A stretch of DNA of 64,000 nucleotides from Citrobacter telavivensis (GCA_009363175.1 CP045204.1:1-64000); one strand, 5' to 3'. Counted from the stretch's first letter, positions 52,075 to 60,538 are shown. Notes: generated by a model not told the origin, from the letters alone. Made by a program: numbers and translations.

Positions 52075-53307
52075 TCAGGGCTTTCCCGCCTGTTTGTCTC
52101 CCGCCCATACCACGTAGGTGGTCAGCTGTTTAACGGCGTCTTGTCCGACGTAGCCAGCCAGATAATTCAGCGCCGGTGTGGCATTTTCACGAGATAGCGG
52201 ACTGTGGAATCCAAATCCATCCGTTGATAAGAGCCATTGCAGACGTTCAGTCCAGTTCTCGCCGGCTTTTCTGACAGGGGAAAAGACGAGGGCGACCAGC
52301 TGGTCACGTTTGCAGAACAGCTGTCGCCGCTCCAGTTCGTCCAGCAGGCTGTTCAGGTCGTGCCGGTCATATTCTTCCTGACTCATCAGAGGCCAGCGGA
52401 TGCGGTGCATTTGCAGCTCCTGCGCCTGGCCGCCGGTGAACCCCGCACGTTCCAGCAGGTCGGCCAGCGCGGCTTCCGTGTCTTCCTCGTATGCGGCAGC
52501 CGAGAGCGGGAACGCCTCCGGACTCTCGCGCAGAACGCGCAGCAGGCGCGCCGGTGCCGGCAGGTCGCGGAGCGCCTCGCCGGGCATAATAACTGCCTGT
52601 CTGATCTCCTCATTCAGACCGGTGATCCCCTCCGCCTGCAGCGCGGCGTCCAGCTGGCGGTACCAGGTGTCCGTCAGGTCAGTTGTGGCGGTACCGGCGG
52701 GTTCGCCCTCTTCCGGCGTGTGGCTTTCATTGATCTGCATCCGGACAACAATGCCGGCATCATGGCAGGCCTGAAGCCAGGTGGCCACCTGCAGTGGATC
52801 GCCCGCCAGGCGCGTCAGCTGCCCGGCGGCGTTCCACAGTTGCAGGCAGGTGGTTCCGTCGAGACGGAGCACGTAATCGCCCCGGCACGCCATGTGCCAG
52901 GAACCATCCAGCTGTACCGGCCGATCGGCGCCCGGCGTACCGGCATCCTCCGCCGTTCCGGCCGGGACCAGCGGCAGAACACAGACGGCCGTCGCACGCT
53001 GTTCGGCCAGCATACGCTCCTGCTCGGTGGCCAGCAGCGGGGCCGCCAGTTCGCGGCCTGCCGCCGTCAGTTCGACGTGCAGATGCAGGTTCCGGGTACG
53101 CAGGGTACGAATCCAGCCCGCGTTCTCCATACGACGGCAGGAGTCGCGCAGATTGTTACCATAGACGGGGCGTTCACTGCCATTCGCCAGTATCTGCTCG
53201 ATATCCCGTGTGGCGACGGGGCCGGGACATCGTTCAGCCAGCGCGGCCAGCACAATCAGAATTCTTCTCTGTAGCGGTGACGGGCGGCGGGCTTTGACCG
53301 TTGTCAC
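52075..53307 (-). CDS. Unknown protein with N-terminal winged-helix domain
   Basis: A 410-residue protein. Residues about 8-80 (PSPLQRRILIVLAALAERCP, then RDSCRRMENAGWIRTLRTRN) look like a winged helix. The middle has a beta-rich region (DGSWHMACRGDYVLRLDGTT) and the rest is helical. The GTG at 53307 overlaps the upstream gene stop by 4 bases. Not recognised; it may regulate or nucleate an accessory system. Confidence 0.65.
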   Translation of the reverse strand: MTTVKARRPSPLQRRILIVLAALAERCPGPVATRDIEQILANGSERPVYGNNLRDSCRRMENAGWIRTLRTRNLHLHVELTAAGRELAAPLLATEQERMLAEQRATAVCVLPLVPAGTAEDAGTPGADRPVQLDGSWHMACRGDYVLRLDGTTCLQLWNAAGQLTRLAGDPLQVATWLQACHDAGIVVRMQINESHTPEEGEPAGTATTDLTDTWYRQLDAALQAEGITGLNEEIRQAVIMPGEALRDLPAPARLLRVLRESPEAFPLSAAAYEEDTEAALADLLERAGFTGGQAQELQMHRIRWPLMSQEEYDRHDLNSLLDELERRQLFCKRDQLVALVFSPVRKAGENWTERLQWLLSTDGFGFHSPLSRENATPALNYLAGYVGQDAVKQLTTYVVWAGDKQAGKP

Positions 53308-53558
53308 GATACGCGGTCCTCTTTTCCGAAGATAAGGGCTTTCAGACGCTGCAGGTCGGCCTCAACACGCTCATTTCCTGTCACGCCCTGATAGCCGAGA
53401 ATCGCCAGCCTGTGCCAGAAAAGCAGTACTTCAGAGGCTTTACTCAGCTCCCGGTTGTAAAAAATCCCGTCCCGGTTCAGGTCGCATTTTGATATTGCTT
53501 CCTCAGCTTCCCGGGTCAGTTGCTCATAGCTAAGTGAAAACACTGATTCTTTATCCAT
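53304..53558 (-). CDS. Small helical protein with an EF-hand-like loop
   Basis: An 84-residue protein starting MDKESVFSLSYEQLTREAEE. The segment CDLNRDGIFYNRELSKASEV has the spacing of an EF-hand calcium loop (D-x-N-x-D-G and E at position 12). This may be chance. It is coupled to the winged-helix gene. Confidence 0.55.
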   Translation of the reverse strand: MDKESVFSLSYEQLTREAEEAISKCDLNRDGIFYNRELSKASEVLLFWHRLAILGYQGVTGNERVEADLQRLKALIFGKEDRVS

Positions 53559-53587
53559 TTCATGTTCTCCGTATGATATTTTTGAAT

Positions 53588-53652
53588 TCACAATTATCAT
53601 ATATGATATGATTTTAGAGTGATATGATATTAATAATATCAGGTATGATTTT
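53588..53652. promoter_or_regulatory. Dyad-rich operator/promoter with ATATGATAT repeats
   Basis: The 220-base gap upstream of the 84-residue gene contains several overlapping dyads: ATCATATATGATATGAT, GTGATATGATATTAATAATA with TATCA. They probably bind a repressor and supply a promoter for the 53558-50256 operon. Confidence 0.6.
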
Positions 53653-53720
53653 TTATTGTATAAAATAAATCATTGCTCTTTTTTGCTTTATGGCGCTGAC
53701 TGCGGGTTCCGCAAACCATA

Positions 53721-53747
53721 AAAAGCCCGGCGCGGGGGCCGGGCTTT
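53721..53747 (-). terminator. Rho-independent terminator
   Basis: AAAGCCCGGC GCGGGG GCCGGGCTTT is a strong perfect hairpin with A and T tails, 31 bases after the HEAGH protease gene stop. It separates the two halves of the accessory cluster. Confidence 0.85.
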
Positions 53748-53777
53748 ACGTTCATGATACCGCTTCCCTGATGCTGT

Positions 53778-54812
53778 TCAGGTTCGGGCTGGCGCGGTGA
53801 CCCGGGGAAAGGCGTCCGGCAGCTGCACGGCCGCCAGGTACGGGTGTAGATGACGGGCTTCCAGTGTTTCCCCGGGCATCAACGCGTCAGTCAGCCTGGC
53901 ATGCAGGTCCTGGTTCAGGGTGAAGAATTCCGTCAGCAGCGCGTTATGCTCCGCTTTCAGTGCCATCAGTTGACGCTGATTGGACGCCAGCTCCAGCGGT
54001 GTGCCGGGGTCAGGATAGTAGATACCGGTGGTCAGGTGGCAGACCAGCCAGGGCACGGCATGAGAAAGCCAGCGTCTTCCGTCATCGAACGCGCCCGATG
54101 AGACGTCACCGGTATAGTGCTGCTCGCCCGCCATACCCGCCAGCGCCAGCAGCATTTCCCACGCTTCCCGGTTTTTGTCCATCAGACGGGGCCGGGGCTC
54201 TCCGCACCGGACGTACCCCAGCGAACCGCTGTTATCTGTCGACGTTTTAATGCTCACCTGCAGCGTTGCCGGCAATGGAGACCAGGCGGCATACATCAGC
54301 GCGTGGCCCGCTTCATGGGCGGCGGCAATGCGCCTGTCCGTATAGTGTACACTGCTGGCAGTCTGGCACGCGGTTGTGCCTTCCCGGACTTCCGTATCAC
54401 CGGCGGGGTCATTGCCGGTAAGCAGGTTGCAGACAGCGTACACCATGCCACAACACACCATGATGACGACGACGGGGAACAACGGGTTTTCATCGCTGGA
54501 CTGGCTGATTGTATCGGACAGCCCCCCGATAATGACGGGCAGCAACGCTAGCAGGGTACCGCCATACACGAAAGTGCGTATGAACGCGGCCAGACTTTGT
54601 GCCCGGCAGACACAGATCACCACAATTATTCCGCCAATGAACTGCGCGACGTCTGCGATATTTCCGACGTAAGAGGAGACGGGTGTAAACTCCAGTGTCA
54701 GCAGGAACCACCACACCAGGAAGAGTCCGCTGATCTCCAGAACGAAAGTCACCCGGGGCGGTAACGCCAGGCGGGATGGCAATGCACTGCCTGAATACGC
54801 TTTTTTATTCAC
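53778..54812 (-). CDS. Membrane HEAGH metallopeptidase (FtsH/M41-like)
   Basis: A 344-residue protein. Four hydrophobic segments occupy residues about 25-130. The C-terminal half has the zinc motif RRIAAAHEAGHALMYAAWSP and LALAGMAGEQHYTGDVSSGA, as in the M41 peptidase domain of FtsH, but no AAA ATPase precedes it. It would cleave membrane or cytoplasmic substrates. GTG start at 54812. Related short HEAGH proteins occur in some mobile elements; its substrate is unknown. Confidence 0.75.
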   Translation of the reverse strand: MNKKAYSGSALPSRLALPPRVTFVLEISGLFLVWWFLLTLEFTPVSSYVGNIADVAQFIGGIIVVICVCRAQSLAAFIRTFVYGGTLLALLPVIIGGLSDTISQSSDENPLFPVVVIMVCCGMVYAVCNLLTGNDPAGDTEVREGTTACQTASSVHYTDRRIAAAHEAGHALMYAAWSPLPATLQVSIKTSTDNSGSLGYVRCGEPRPRLMDKNREAWEMLLALAGMAGEQHYTGDVSSGAFDDGRRWLSHAVPWLVCHLTTGIYYPDPGTPLELASNQRQLMALKAEHNALLTEFFTLNQDLHARLTDALMPGETLEARHLHPYLAAVQLPDAFPRVTAPART

Positions 54813-54877
54813 ATCCGGTCCTTATTGTTGTGTGAACGGCAAAGTCTGCACCCGTCAGGATGTCGGCCCTGAATACG

Positions 54878-55750
54878 TCAATCCTGCGGTTCTGCCGGCG
54901 GGGAATCTTCATAACTGGCCAGTTCCCGTCTCAGCTGAAGATAGTCCGCCGCGATGGCGGCCACCACGCCCGCGGTCATCCGGGCATCGGCAAGGGCTGA
55001 ATGCGCCCGATCCTGCCAGGTGAGGCCGGCCTCACGGGCGGCACTGGCGAGCGAGATGGAGCCATAGCGGTTGGTGGCCCCGTAATAGCCGGCGGCCAGC
55101 TGCATCGCGCAGTGGACCGTGAGCCCGTCCAGCCACGGAGCCGGATCGCCATGTGCCGCCGCGGTCTGCTTCAGGATACGCAGGTCAAAAGGCGCATTAA
55201 AGATAATCAGCGGACGGGCGCCGATAATGTGCTGAAGCGGTGCGGCCACCTCCGGCCAGGACGGTTCGTCGCGGAGTGCCGGTGCCGTGATCCCGTGGAC
55301 GGCACCGGCCTGCGGATCGATGTCGACCGTCGGGCGGAGGCGGGTTGCAAAAGCCACGCGACCGTCGGCCTCCGTCAGGCCGATTTCCAGCGCTTCGGCG
55401 TGGTAGCCGAGGCCGGTGGTCTCCGTGTCCAGGAACAACGGCGCCAGGCTCAGCCAGGTCCGGGCTTTCTGTGCCAGTCTGCCGCGGGGGCTGTTCAGGC
55501 GGGACAGCACGGCCAGACGCTGCCCGGCGCGCCGTTGCTTCTCCGTCGGCGGGCGTTTCTCCCGCATCGGGACGCAGTCAGCGATACGGTACACGCCATA
55601 CTGGCCACCATAACTGCTTTTATACCATCTGACCGGCTCCACCCCGGGCGCCGGCTTCATCCGGAATTCATCGCGCAGGCGTCCCCGGGTAAAACACGCG
55701 TCTTCCGCAATGGCGGCGGCGCGCCGTGCGGCTAACTCATCCTTATCCAT
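54878..55750 (-). CDS. DEDDh-type 3'-5' exonuclease
   Basis: A 290-residue protein with an N-terminal extension of about 105 residues and a DnaQ-like exonuclease domain: PLFLDTETTGLGYHAEALEI (first Asp-Glu), AVHGITAPAL, PLIIFNAPFDLRIL (Asp) and DRAHSALADARMTAGVV (His-Asp). It degrades DNA or RNA from the 3' end. Start at 55750 follows GGAGAGAAG. It sits between a 180-residue unknown and the HEAGH protease. Confidence 0.85.
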   Translation of the reverse strand: MDKDELAARRAAAIAEDACFTRGRLRDEFRMKPAPGVEPVRWYKSSYGGQYGVYRIADCVPMREKRPPTEKQRRAGQRLAVLSRLNSPRGRLAQKARTWLSLAPLFLDTETTGLGYHAEALEIGLTEADGRVAFATRLRPTVDIDPQAGAVHGITAPALRDEPSWPEVAAPLQHIIGARPLIIFNAPFDLRILKQTAAAHGDPAPWLDGLTVHCAMQLAAGYYGATNRYGSISLASAAREAGLTWQDRAHSALADARMTAGVVAAIAADYLQLRRELASYEDSPPAEPQD

Positions 55751-55776
55751 TTCTTCTCTCCGCCGTCTGGCATTGA

Positions 55777-56319
55777 CTATTCCGGTACCGGTGATGTACT
55801 GCACTGGCGCAGATACCATTCGAAGATCGCGCAGGCGACGTCATCCGGATCGTCCTCTTCAAAATCCGCGCCGGTAAACGGCGAGTTATGCCACTGCCGT
55901 GAGTAGTCCGTCAGCGCCTGTTTCGCCTCATTCCAGACCAGCCGCTGGTAGCGGATCGGTTTGTCCGGGGCCCGCCGGTCCCAGCCAATCGCCAGCAGGC
56001 CGTAAGTGGCGTAGGTGATCTCCGGCAGCCGGCAGCGCGCATCGAGCCAGTCACGGCGGGTCGCCATCCACGCCTGAAAGTCCGGCTTTTCTTCTGCCGT
56101 CAGCACATCCTTTCTCCGCCAGGCCCGGATGGGGCCCGCGTGCTCCGGCGGGGGCAGGAACGTCGCGATGGCCTTGTCCGTCCAGAGTCGGGCTTTCAGT
56201 CCCTGCCGGCTGATCCAGTTCGCCTGCCATTGCTGGCTGCGCTCCTGCCGTTTTCGTTCTCCGTATTCCCGCCGTTCCCGTTCGTCATAGAGGTGCCAGC
56301 GGCCATTGTAGTAAGGCAT
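55777..56319 (-). CDS. Unknown basic, Trp/Arg-rich protein
   Basis: A 180-residue protein starting MPYYNGRWHLYDERERREYG. ATG 56319 is used because GGAGG precedes it; the frame is open to 56514 without such a site. Charged, Arg/Trp-rich helices suggest nucleic acid contact. Not recognised; possibly the exonuclease partner. Confidence 0.6.
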   Translation of the reverse strand: MPYYNGRWHLYDERERREYGERKRQERSQQWQANWISRQGLKARLWTDKAIATFLPPPEHAGPIRAWRRKDVLTAEEKPDFQAWMATRRDWLDARCRLPEITYATYGLLAIGWDRRAPDKPIRYQRLVWNEAKQALTDYSRQWHNSPFTGADFEEDDPDDVACAIFEWYLRQCSTSPVPE

Positions 56320-56467
56320 TGCCCTGCCTCCTTCCGGTTGCAATACTGTGGGGCTGGCAGCGGTTCTGCGGCGCCCGGCGTTGACCGGCTCACGCGTCCC
56401 CCTGACACGCCGGTACCAGGTGTGCCGGCCCTGCCGGAAACGGCCCTGAACCTCCAGGCTGCCCCCC

Positions 56468-56665
56468 TCATCCGGCAGCAGGAACGCCACCCTCGCTCGC
56501 CAGACTGAGGTCACTGGTGTACACCCGCAACCAGTCCGGCTCCCCGTGGAACAGAACGCCGAAAAAGGCCGTCCCGTTCGATGCTGCCGTCATCACGGCG
56601 GCCGTGCGGCGCACCGTTCCCGTGCAGGTTTTTTCCCTGCTTTTCAGAAAGCTGAACAGGTTCAC
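56468..56665 (-). CDS. Small unknown protein
   Basis: A 65-residue frame from GTG 56665 overlapping the stop of the transglutaminase-like gene (GTGA). Reads MNLFSFLKSREKTCTGTVRR. No domain recognised. Its reality rests on the coupled start. Confidence 0.4.
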   Translation of the reverse strand: MNLFSFLKSREKTCTGTVRRTAAVMTAASNGTAFFGVLFHGEPDWLRVYTSDLSLASEGGVPAAG

Positions 56666-57207
56666 AGGCGCCCGGTTTCTTTTCCGTCGGTGGCCGCCGG
56701 TGACGGCCGGGAGGATGCCAGCAGGCTGTCCGCGGTGGCGCGCAGCCAGGCATAGAGTTCATGTCCGTCTTCGTCCAGCCCTGCATTGAGCTGAATACCA
56801 CGCTCCGTGACTGTCCCTCCACTGCCACGGATGCGTCTGAGCAGGGTGCCCAGGATCCCGGTCCGATCGTCAATCACCACCCGGTCCTGATATTCCACAA
56901 ACTGGTTCAGGGTAAGGTCGACAAACCAGCCTGTCACCTCCACGATGACGTGGGATTTAATGGTCGACCGATACTCATCCCGGAAATCCTTTGTCGTCTG
57001 CATATGGATAATCACCGGCTTCAGGGACGGATCACCGTCCTGAAGATACTGCGCCAGAAAGTTGCTGGCCAGATCGCAGCAGCCGTGTGGGAAGGCTTTC
57101 AGCTCCTGAAAGCGGCCCATCCGGAAGCACTCATGTGAGCGGGTGTCGGCGGCCAGCACCAGGGCGTTGTGAAAGGCGTGGATACGGCGTCTGATTTCCG
57201 GTGTCAT
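56662..57207 (-). CDS. Transglutaminase/papain-like cysteine protease-like protein
   Basis: A 181-residue soluble protein with a Cys-His-Asp pattern: FPHGCCDLASNFLAQYLQDG (Cys helix), TIKSHVIVEVTGWFVDLTLN (His strand followed by Asp). This order is that of transglutaminase-like or arylamine N-acetyltransferase-like folds. The ATG overlaps the KfrA-like stop (ATGA). Function unknown; a protease or amide-bond-forming enzyme is inferred. Confidence 0.6.
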   Translation of the reverse strand: MTPEIRRRIHAFHNALVLAADTRSHECFRMGRFQELKAFPHGCCDLASNFLAQYLQDGDPSLKPVIIHMQTTKDFRDEYRSTIKSHVIVEVTGWFVDLTLNQFVEYQDRVVIDDRTGILGTLLRRIRGSGGTVTERGIQLNAGLDEDGHELYAWLRATADSLLASSRPSPAATDGKETGRL

Positions 57208-57827
57208 TTTGCCCCCCTCCCGGCTTTCGGCTCCGCCCGGGCCAGGGTCAGCAGCTCGGCCTGCAGGGCGCGGTTTTCTTCCCTGGCGCCCTTCAGTTCC
57301 GCCTTCGTTTCCTTCAGCTGGGCCGCCAGGTGTTCGCCGGTGGCGGTGAGACGGGCCACCTGCTCGTGCAGCGGCAGCGCCTCATCCCGCAGTTGCCGGA
57401 TGTCCTGCAGCAGGCGGTCACGTTCGGCCATCACCTCGCGCAGCACCGCCAGCTCGCTTTCCAGTTCAGCCACCCGGGCCTGCGCGGCGTCGCGCTCGAG
57501 GTCGGCCTGTTCAATGTCGGCGTCGGCCTGCTCGCGCGCGGCCAGCGCCCCGGCGTCCGCCTGTTTTACCGCCGCCTGCCACAGCAGGGCCAGCTGGCCG
57601 GTCAGCAGCTGCGCCAGCGCCGGCGGCAGTTCCGGCGTCTGTTCACTGGCCTGTTCGCGCAGCCGGGCGCGGAACGCGCGCATCACCGGGGAAATGGTGG
57701 CCAGCGAGCCACCGCCGAGGTGGTCACGGACCTGGACGTTGGTCGGGTTCGGGGTGCCGGCGGCGATGAGCGCCGCTGCGGCGTCCTCGATGCGACGGAT
57801 CATGTCAGGGGAAGGCAGTTTGCTCAT
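57204..57827 (-). CDS. KfrA-like DNA-binding coiled-coil protein
   Basis: A 207-residue protein: an N-terminal KfrA-type HTH (TPNPTNVQVRDHLGGGSLAT, then ISPVMRAFRAR) and a long coiled coil (about residues 85-200). KfrA proteins autoregulate and are linked to stable inheritance. The start follows GGAGAG. The upstream ATACA repeat array is its likely operator. It is the first gene of the accessory operon. Confidence 0.85.
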   Translation of the reverse strand: MSKLPSPDMIRRIEDAAAALIAAGTPNPTNVQVRDHLGGGSLATISPVMRAFRARLREQASEQTPELPPALAQLLTGQLALLWQAAVKQADAGALAAREQADADIEQADLERDAAQARVAELESELAVLREVMAERDRLLQDIRQLRDEALPLHEQVARLTATGEHLAAQLKETKAELKGAREENRALQAELLTLARAEPKAGRGAK

Positions 57828-57877
57828 GGACTCTCTCCGTGGGGTGTCATGCACTCAGTGTATCCAGTGTTTGAAAA

Positions 57878-57975
57878 ATACACAATACAGTTAATACAAT
57901 TCGATACATATAATACAGTATGATACATTCAGTACATACGATACAGTTAATACAGACAGTACGGTCAGTACATAC
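57878..57975. promoter_or_regulatory. ATACA iteron array, likely KfrA operator
   Basis: At least ten copies of ATACA or TACAT spaced about 7-11 bases apart fill the 100 bases just upstream of the kfrA-like gene. Regular spacing places sites on one helix face. It may also be a partition-like centromere. The remainder of the gap to 58400 shows no gene I can support. Confidence 0.7.
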
Positions 57976-58400
57976 ACCCGCTCTCTTTTTGCGGTCAGAT
58001 CCGGAAAAAGTAAGTTCCGGATCTCCCGATCGTCACCGGCCGTTCACCGGCCCTGCCACACAACATGTAGTGTCATTTTCAGCTGCTTATGACGCTATAT
58101 GTTGTATTACGCACCCTGATCGTGACCTGCTGTCCGGCGGCCGATATTGCCGCTTTGCTTATTCCCTGACCGTGGTACACTTCCGGAAAGTTGTGATATG
58201 GCAGAAAGTCGGATCTGACGGAAACGACTCTCCGGTAATTTAGCAATGTTGTTATATCTCTGCTTATTATCACCCTGAAAATGATGACGGCAGGGGAAAA
58301 TCATCCGGATGACAGACGCAGGGTTGTGCACAGCAGATTGTGCTGTGCGTTGTAATTACTCTGAGTGACTATTTACTGGGGAAGGATACAGGAGGGGATA

Positions 58401-58712
58401 GTGTCCATTACGCTGCAGAAAATATATGAGAGCCTGAGAGTGGAGTACGGTCATCACGAGTTATGGCTGGACTGGCGGGAGTGGCCTTTCCGGCAGCCTA
58501 ATCCGGCGCTGGAGCGCCAGCCGGTTGTCATATCCTGTTCCGGTCGTCAGCTTGCCGCCTGGGACGGTACCGGTGACAGCTGGTCTTTTGTTCAGGGGCG
58601 GGAGCAGCTTCACTTTGATGACCAGTCTGATTACTTCAATCCCGGAAGAAATAAGGACAACTTTCTCGACGCCAGACGTATTGCCGAGTTAAAGGAAAAA
58701 TACCGGTTCTGA
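58401..58712 (+). CDS. Unknown 103-residue protein
   Basis: GTG 58401 follows GGAGGGGATA, which decides the start. It reads VSITLQKIYESLRVEYGHHE. Trp-rich (DWREWPF, AAWDGTGDSWSF). Not recognised. It is followed by another unknown and resD in the same direction. Confidence 0.55.
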   Translation: MSITLQKIYESLRVEYGHHELWLDWREWPFRQPNPALERQPVVISCSGRQLAAWDGTGDSWSFVQGREQLHFDDQSDYFNPGRNKDNFLDARRIAELKEKYRF

Positions 58713-58797
58713 TGCTCTCTCCGGACCGGAATGCGCGGAGGCGGGATTTTTTACTGACATCCGGTAAGTAACCGTGAACGACAAACAGGAGAGAAGA

Positions 58798-59157
58798 ATG
58801 GACTATGTGGCAAAATCGTGCGGAGCTGTGCGCAAGTACGGTATGAATATCATCGCCGCTTCGCATTTAATGGAGGTTAAGGCCTTCACTCAGTCTGACC
58901 CGCGGATGCCAGTCACGCGGCTGCGCCGGTATCTGGGGCAGTACGGGCTGCGCGGTGAAGCGCTGAGCAGGGAGGTCAGGCGTATCGTCGCTGGCCCCGA
59001 GCGACCGGATAACACGCTGAAAACCGGAATTTACTATACCTGGCCCTATGGCTGGGAGCCTGTGGATTTCACGCCGATGATGCGCCGAATTCTTAGCGGA
59101 AAACGTACACGGCATGTGATGCTATTCGATGAATTCCATCAGGTGTTCAGGAAATGA
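58798..59157 (+). CDS. Unknown 119-residue protein upstream of resD
   Basis: Starts MDYVAKSCGAVRKYGMNIIA after AGGAGAG. Basic, with an HTH-like middle (VTRLRRYLGQYGLRGEALSR) and GIYYTWPYGWEP. Stop overlaps the resD start (ATGA), so it is translationally coupled; it may be an accessory or regulator of the recombinase. Confidence 0.55.
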   Translation: MDYVAKSCGAVRKYGMNIIAASHLMEVKAFTQSDPRMPVTRLRRYLGQYGLRGEALSREVRRIVAGPERPDNTLKTGIYYTWPYGWEPVDFTPMMRRILSGKRTRHVMLFDEFHQVFRK

Positions 59158-59936
59158 TGCCTGCCCTTCCCGGCCAGGGGATTGCCCTGCCTGCCGCACC
59201 GCTGCCGGTGGCCATCGACTACCCGGCCGCCCTCGCCTTACGACAGATGGCGCTGGTTCAGGACGAACTGCCGAAATACCTGCTTGCACCGGAAGTGAGC
59301 GCCCTGCTCCACTACGTTCCCGATTTGCACCGCAAAATGCTGCTGGCAACGCTGTGGAATACCGGCGCACGTATCAATGAAGCACTGGCCCTCACCCGCA
59401 GTGATTTTTCGCTGGCCCCGCCTTACCCGTTCGTGCAACTGGCCACCCTCAAGCAGCGCGCGGAGAAAGCCGCCCGGACCGCCGGACGTACGCCCACAGG
59501 CAGCCAGCCTCATCGTCTGGTCCCGCTCTCCGATTCGCAATACGTCAGCCAGCTGCAGATGATGGTGGCCACGCTGAAGATTCCGCTCGAGCGGCGCAAC
59601 AAACGCAGCGGCCGGACGGAGAAGGCGCGCATCTGGGAAATCACCGATCGCACGGTCAGAACGTGGATAAATGAAGCGGTGGATAGCGCGGCCGCCGACG
59701 GGGTGACGTTCTCAGTCCCGGTGACGCCGCACACGTTCCGCCACTCCTACGCGATGCACATGCTGTACGCGGGCATTCCGCTGAAGGTGCTGCAGTCACT
59801 GATGGGCCACAAGTCCATCAGTTCAACGGAAGTATATACGAAAGTGTTTGCGCTGGATGTGGCGGCGCGGCACAGGGTGCAGTTCCAGATGCCGGGCGAT
59901 CAGGCGGTGCTACTGTTGAAGGGAAATGTCAGATGA
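59154..59936 (+). CDS. resD: ResD-like tyrosine recombinase (plasmid resolvase)
   Basis: A 260-residue tyrosine recombinase. Catalytic motifs: LLATLWNTGARINEALALTR (Arg), TPHTFRHSYAMHML (His-Arg), MGHKSISSTEVYTKVF (His and Tyr). Homologous to ResD of F, which resolves plasmid multimers at rfsF. The C-terminal FALDVAARHRVQFQMPGDQA is repeated in a fragment at 62542. Confidence 0.9.
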   Translation: MMPALPGQGIALPAAPLPVAIDYPAALALRQMALVQDELPKYLLAPEVSALLHYVPDLHRKMLLATLWNTGARINEALALTRSDFSLAPPYPFVQLATLKQRAEKAARTAGRTPTGSQPHRLVPLSDSQYVSQLQMMVATLKIPLERRNKRSGRTEKARIWEITDRTVRTWINEAVDSAAADGVTFSVPVTPHTFRHSYAMHMLYAGIPLKVLQSLMGHKSISSTEVYTKVFALDVAARHRVQFQMPGDQAVLLLKGNVR

Positions 59937-60020
59937 CCATCATTCTCCGGCAGACCAGTTACTCATGCACGGCCGGACGTTATCTGCAATAAAAATAAAT
60001 ACGATCAGCTTAAATAATTT

Positions 60021-60055
60021 CTGGACATTTTTTCCGGTAGTGCCGGAATGTCCAG
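60021..60055. repeat. CTGGACATT inverted repeat downstream of resD
   Basis: CTGGACATT (60021-60029) and AATGTCCAG (60047-60055) with an inner CCGG-TAGTG-CCGG form a 35-base nested hairpin. It may terminate resD transcription or be a recombination site. Confidence 0.65.
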
Positions 60056-60118
60056 GGAGAAAAGCATTTATTGCTCAACATACAGCAGTTATCCGGTGGG
60101 ATTTCTCTCTGCGAGAGC

Positions 60119-60162
60119 TACTGGACAGAAACACCTGAGTGTCCAATGTGGTGCAGGGATTT
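60119..60162 (-). repeat. Partial copy of the array promoter repeat (R1)
   Basis: On the minus strand CACATTGGACACTCAGGTGT, then TTCTGTCCAG; matches the upstream part of the repeats near 61380 and 62080 but lacks their -10 half. Remnant of a deleted module or the left boundary of the array. Confidence 0.65.
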
Positions 60163-60266
60163 AACGAGGGGCAATAAAAAGACCGCTGGCGCGGCCTCAA
60201 ACGAGGGTATTACAGTTGGGGCAATGGCATTTTGATAGTCACTCATTAACGACCCCGTGTCTCATA

Positions 60267-60437
60267 TTAGCTTTTTTTAGCTAGTTTAGGTCTTCTTAAA
60301 AGGTAGATTAAATCAATGAACGATATTATAAATAAAGGAATAACCCATGCCGCACTTTGAGTAAACATGAGCGGAACGAATACACCTACTCCAATTAAGT
60401 AAATTGGAAGTCTGATAGTGGCATCTGTGATTAACAT
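60267..60437 (-). CDS. Small membrane protein (56 residues)
   Basis: Starts MLITDATIRLPIYLIGVGVF behind AGGAG, two hydrophobic segments and a basic end (RRPKLAKKS). It ends in a TTTTTTT-like tract. Not recognised. First of the small membrane proteins of the array when reading from the resD side. Confidence 0.6.
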   Translation of the reverse strand: MLITDATIRLPIYLIGVGVFVPLMFTQSAAWVIPLFIISFIDLIYLLRRPKLAKKS

Positions 60438-60538
60438 ACTAATCTCCTGAAATGGAATCTAAATTATATTATCGGCATCGCATTGCAAAACTTAACATCT
60501 TTTTTTAATTTCGCGTCCGATCAGGGTAGTAATAAGGG

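Larger units (their letters stand above)
50256..52108 (-). pseudogene. DUF6884-like gene interrupted by IS630
   Basis: The minus-strand gene from ATG 52108 reads IHLIVSCSRSKSAPAAENTF and WAVSAGLGLRH, a pattern that recalls DUF6884/YaaA-like proteins (Cys-Ser-x-Ser-Lys start and LSAKYGL-like end). It is cut at 51547 by IS630. Removing the element and one TA restores the frame through ...IITSRAYHGALERW to a stop at 50256, giving 232 residues. The 5' part now ends at a stop inside IS630 (51542). Function unknown. It overlaps the winged-helix gene by 34 bases. Confidence 0.8.

Noticed and set aside
52237..53274. Plus-strand frame of 345 codons opposite the winged-helix gene
   Set aside because: Gln/Arg-rich shadow; the minus-strand gene has a coupled start and is part of an operon.
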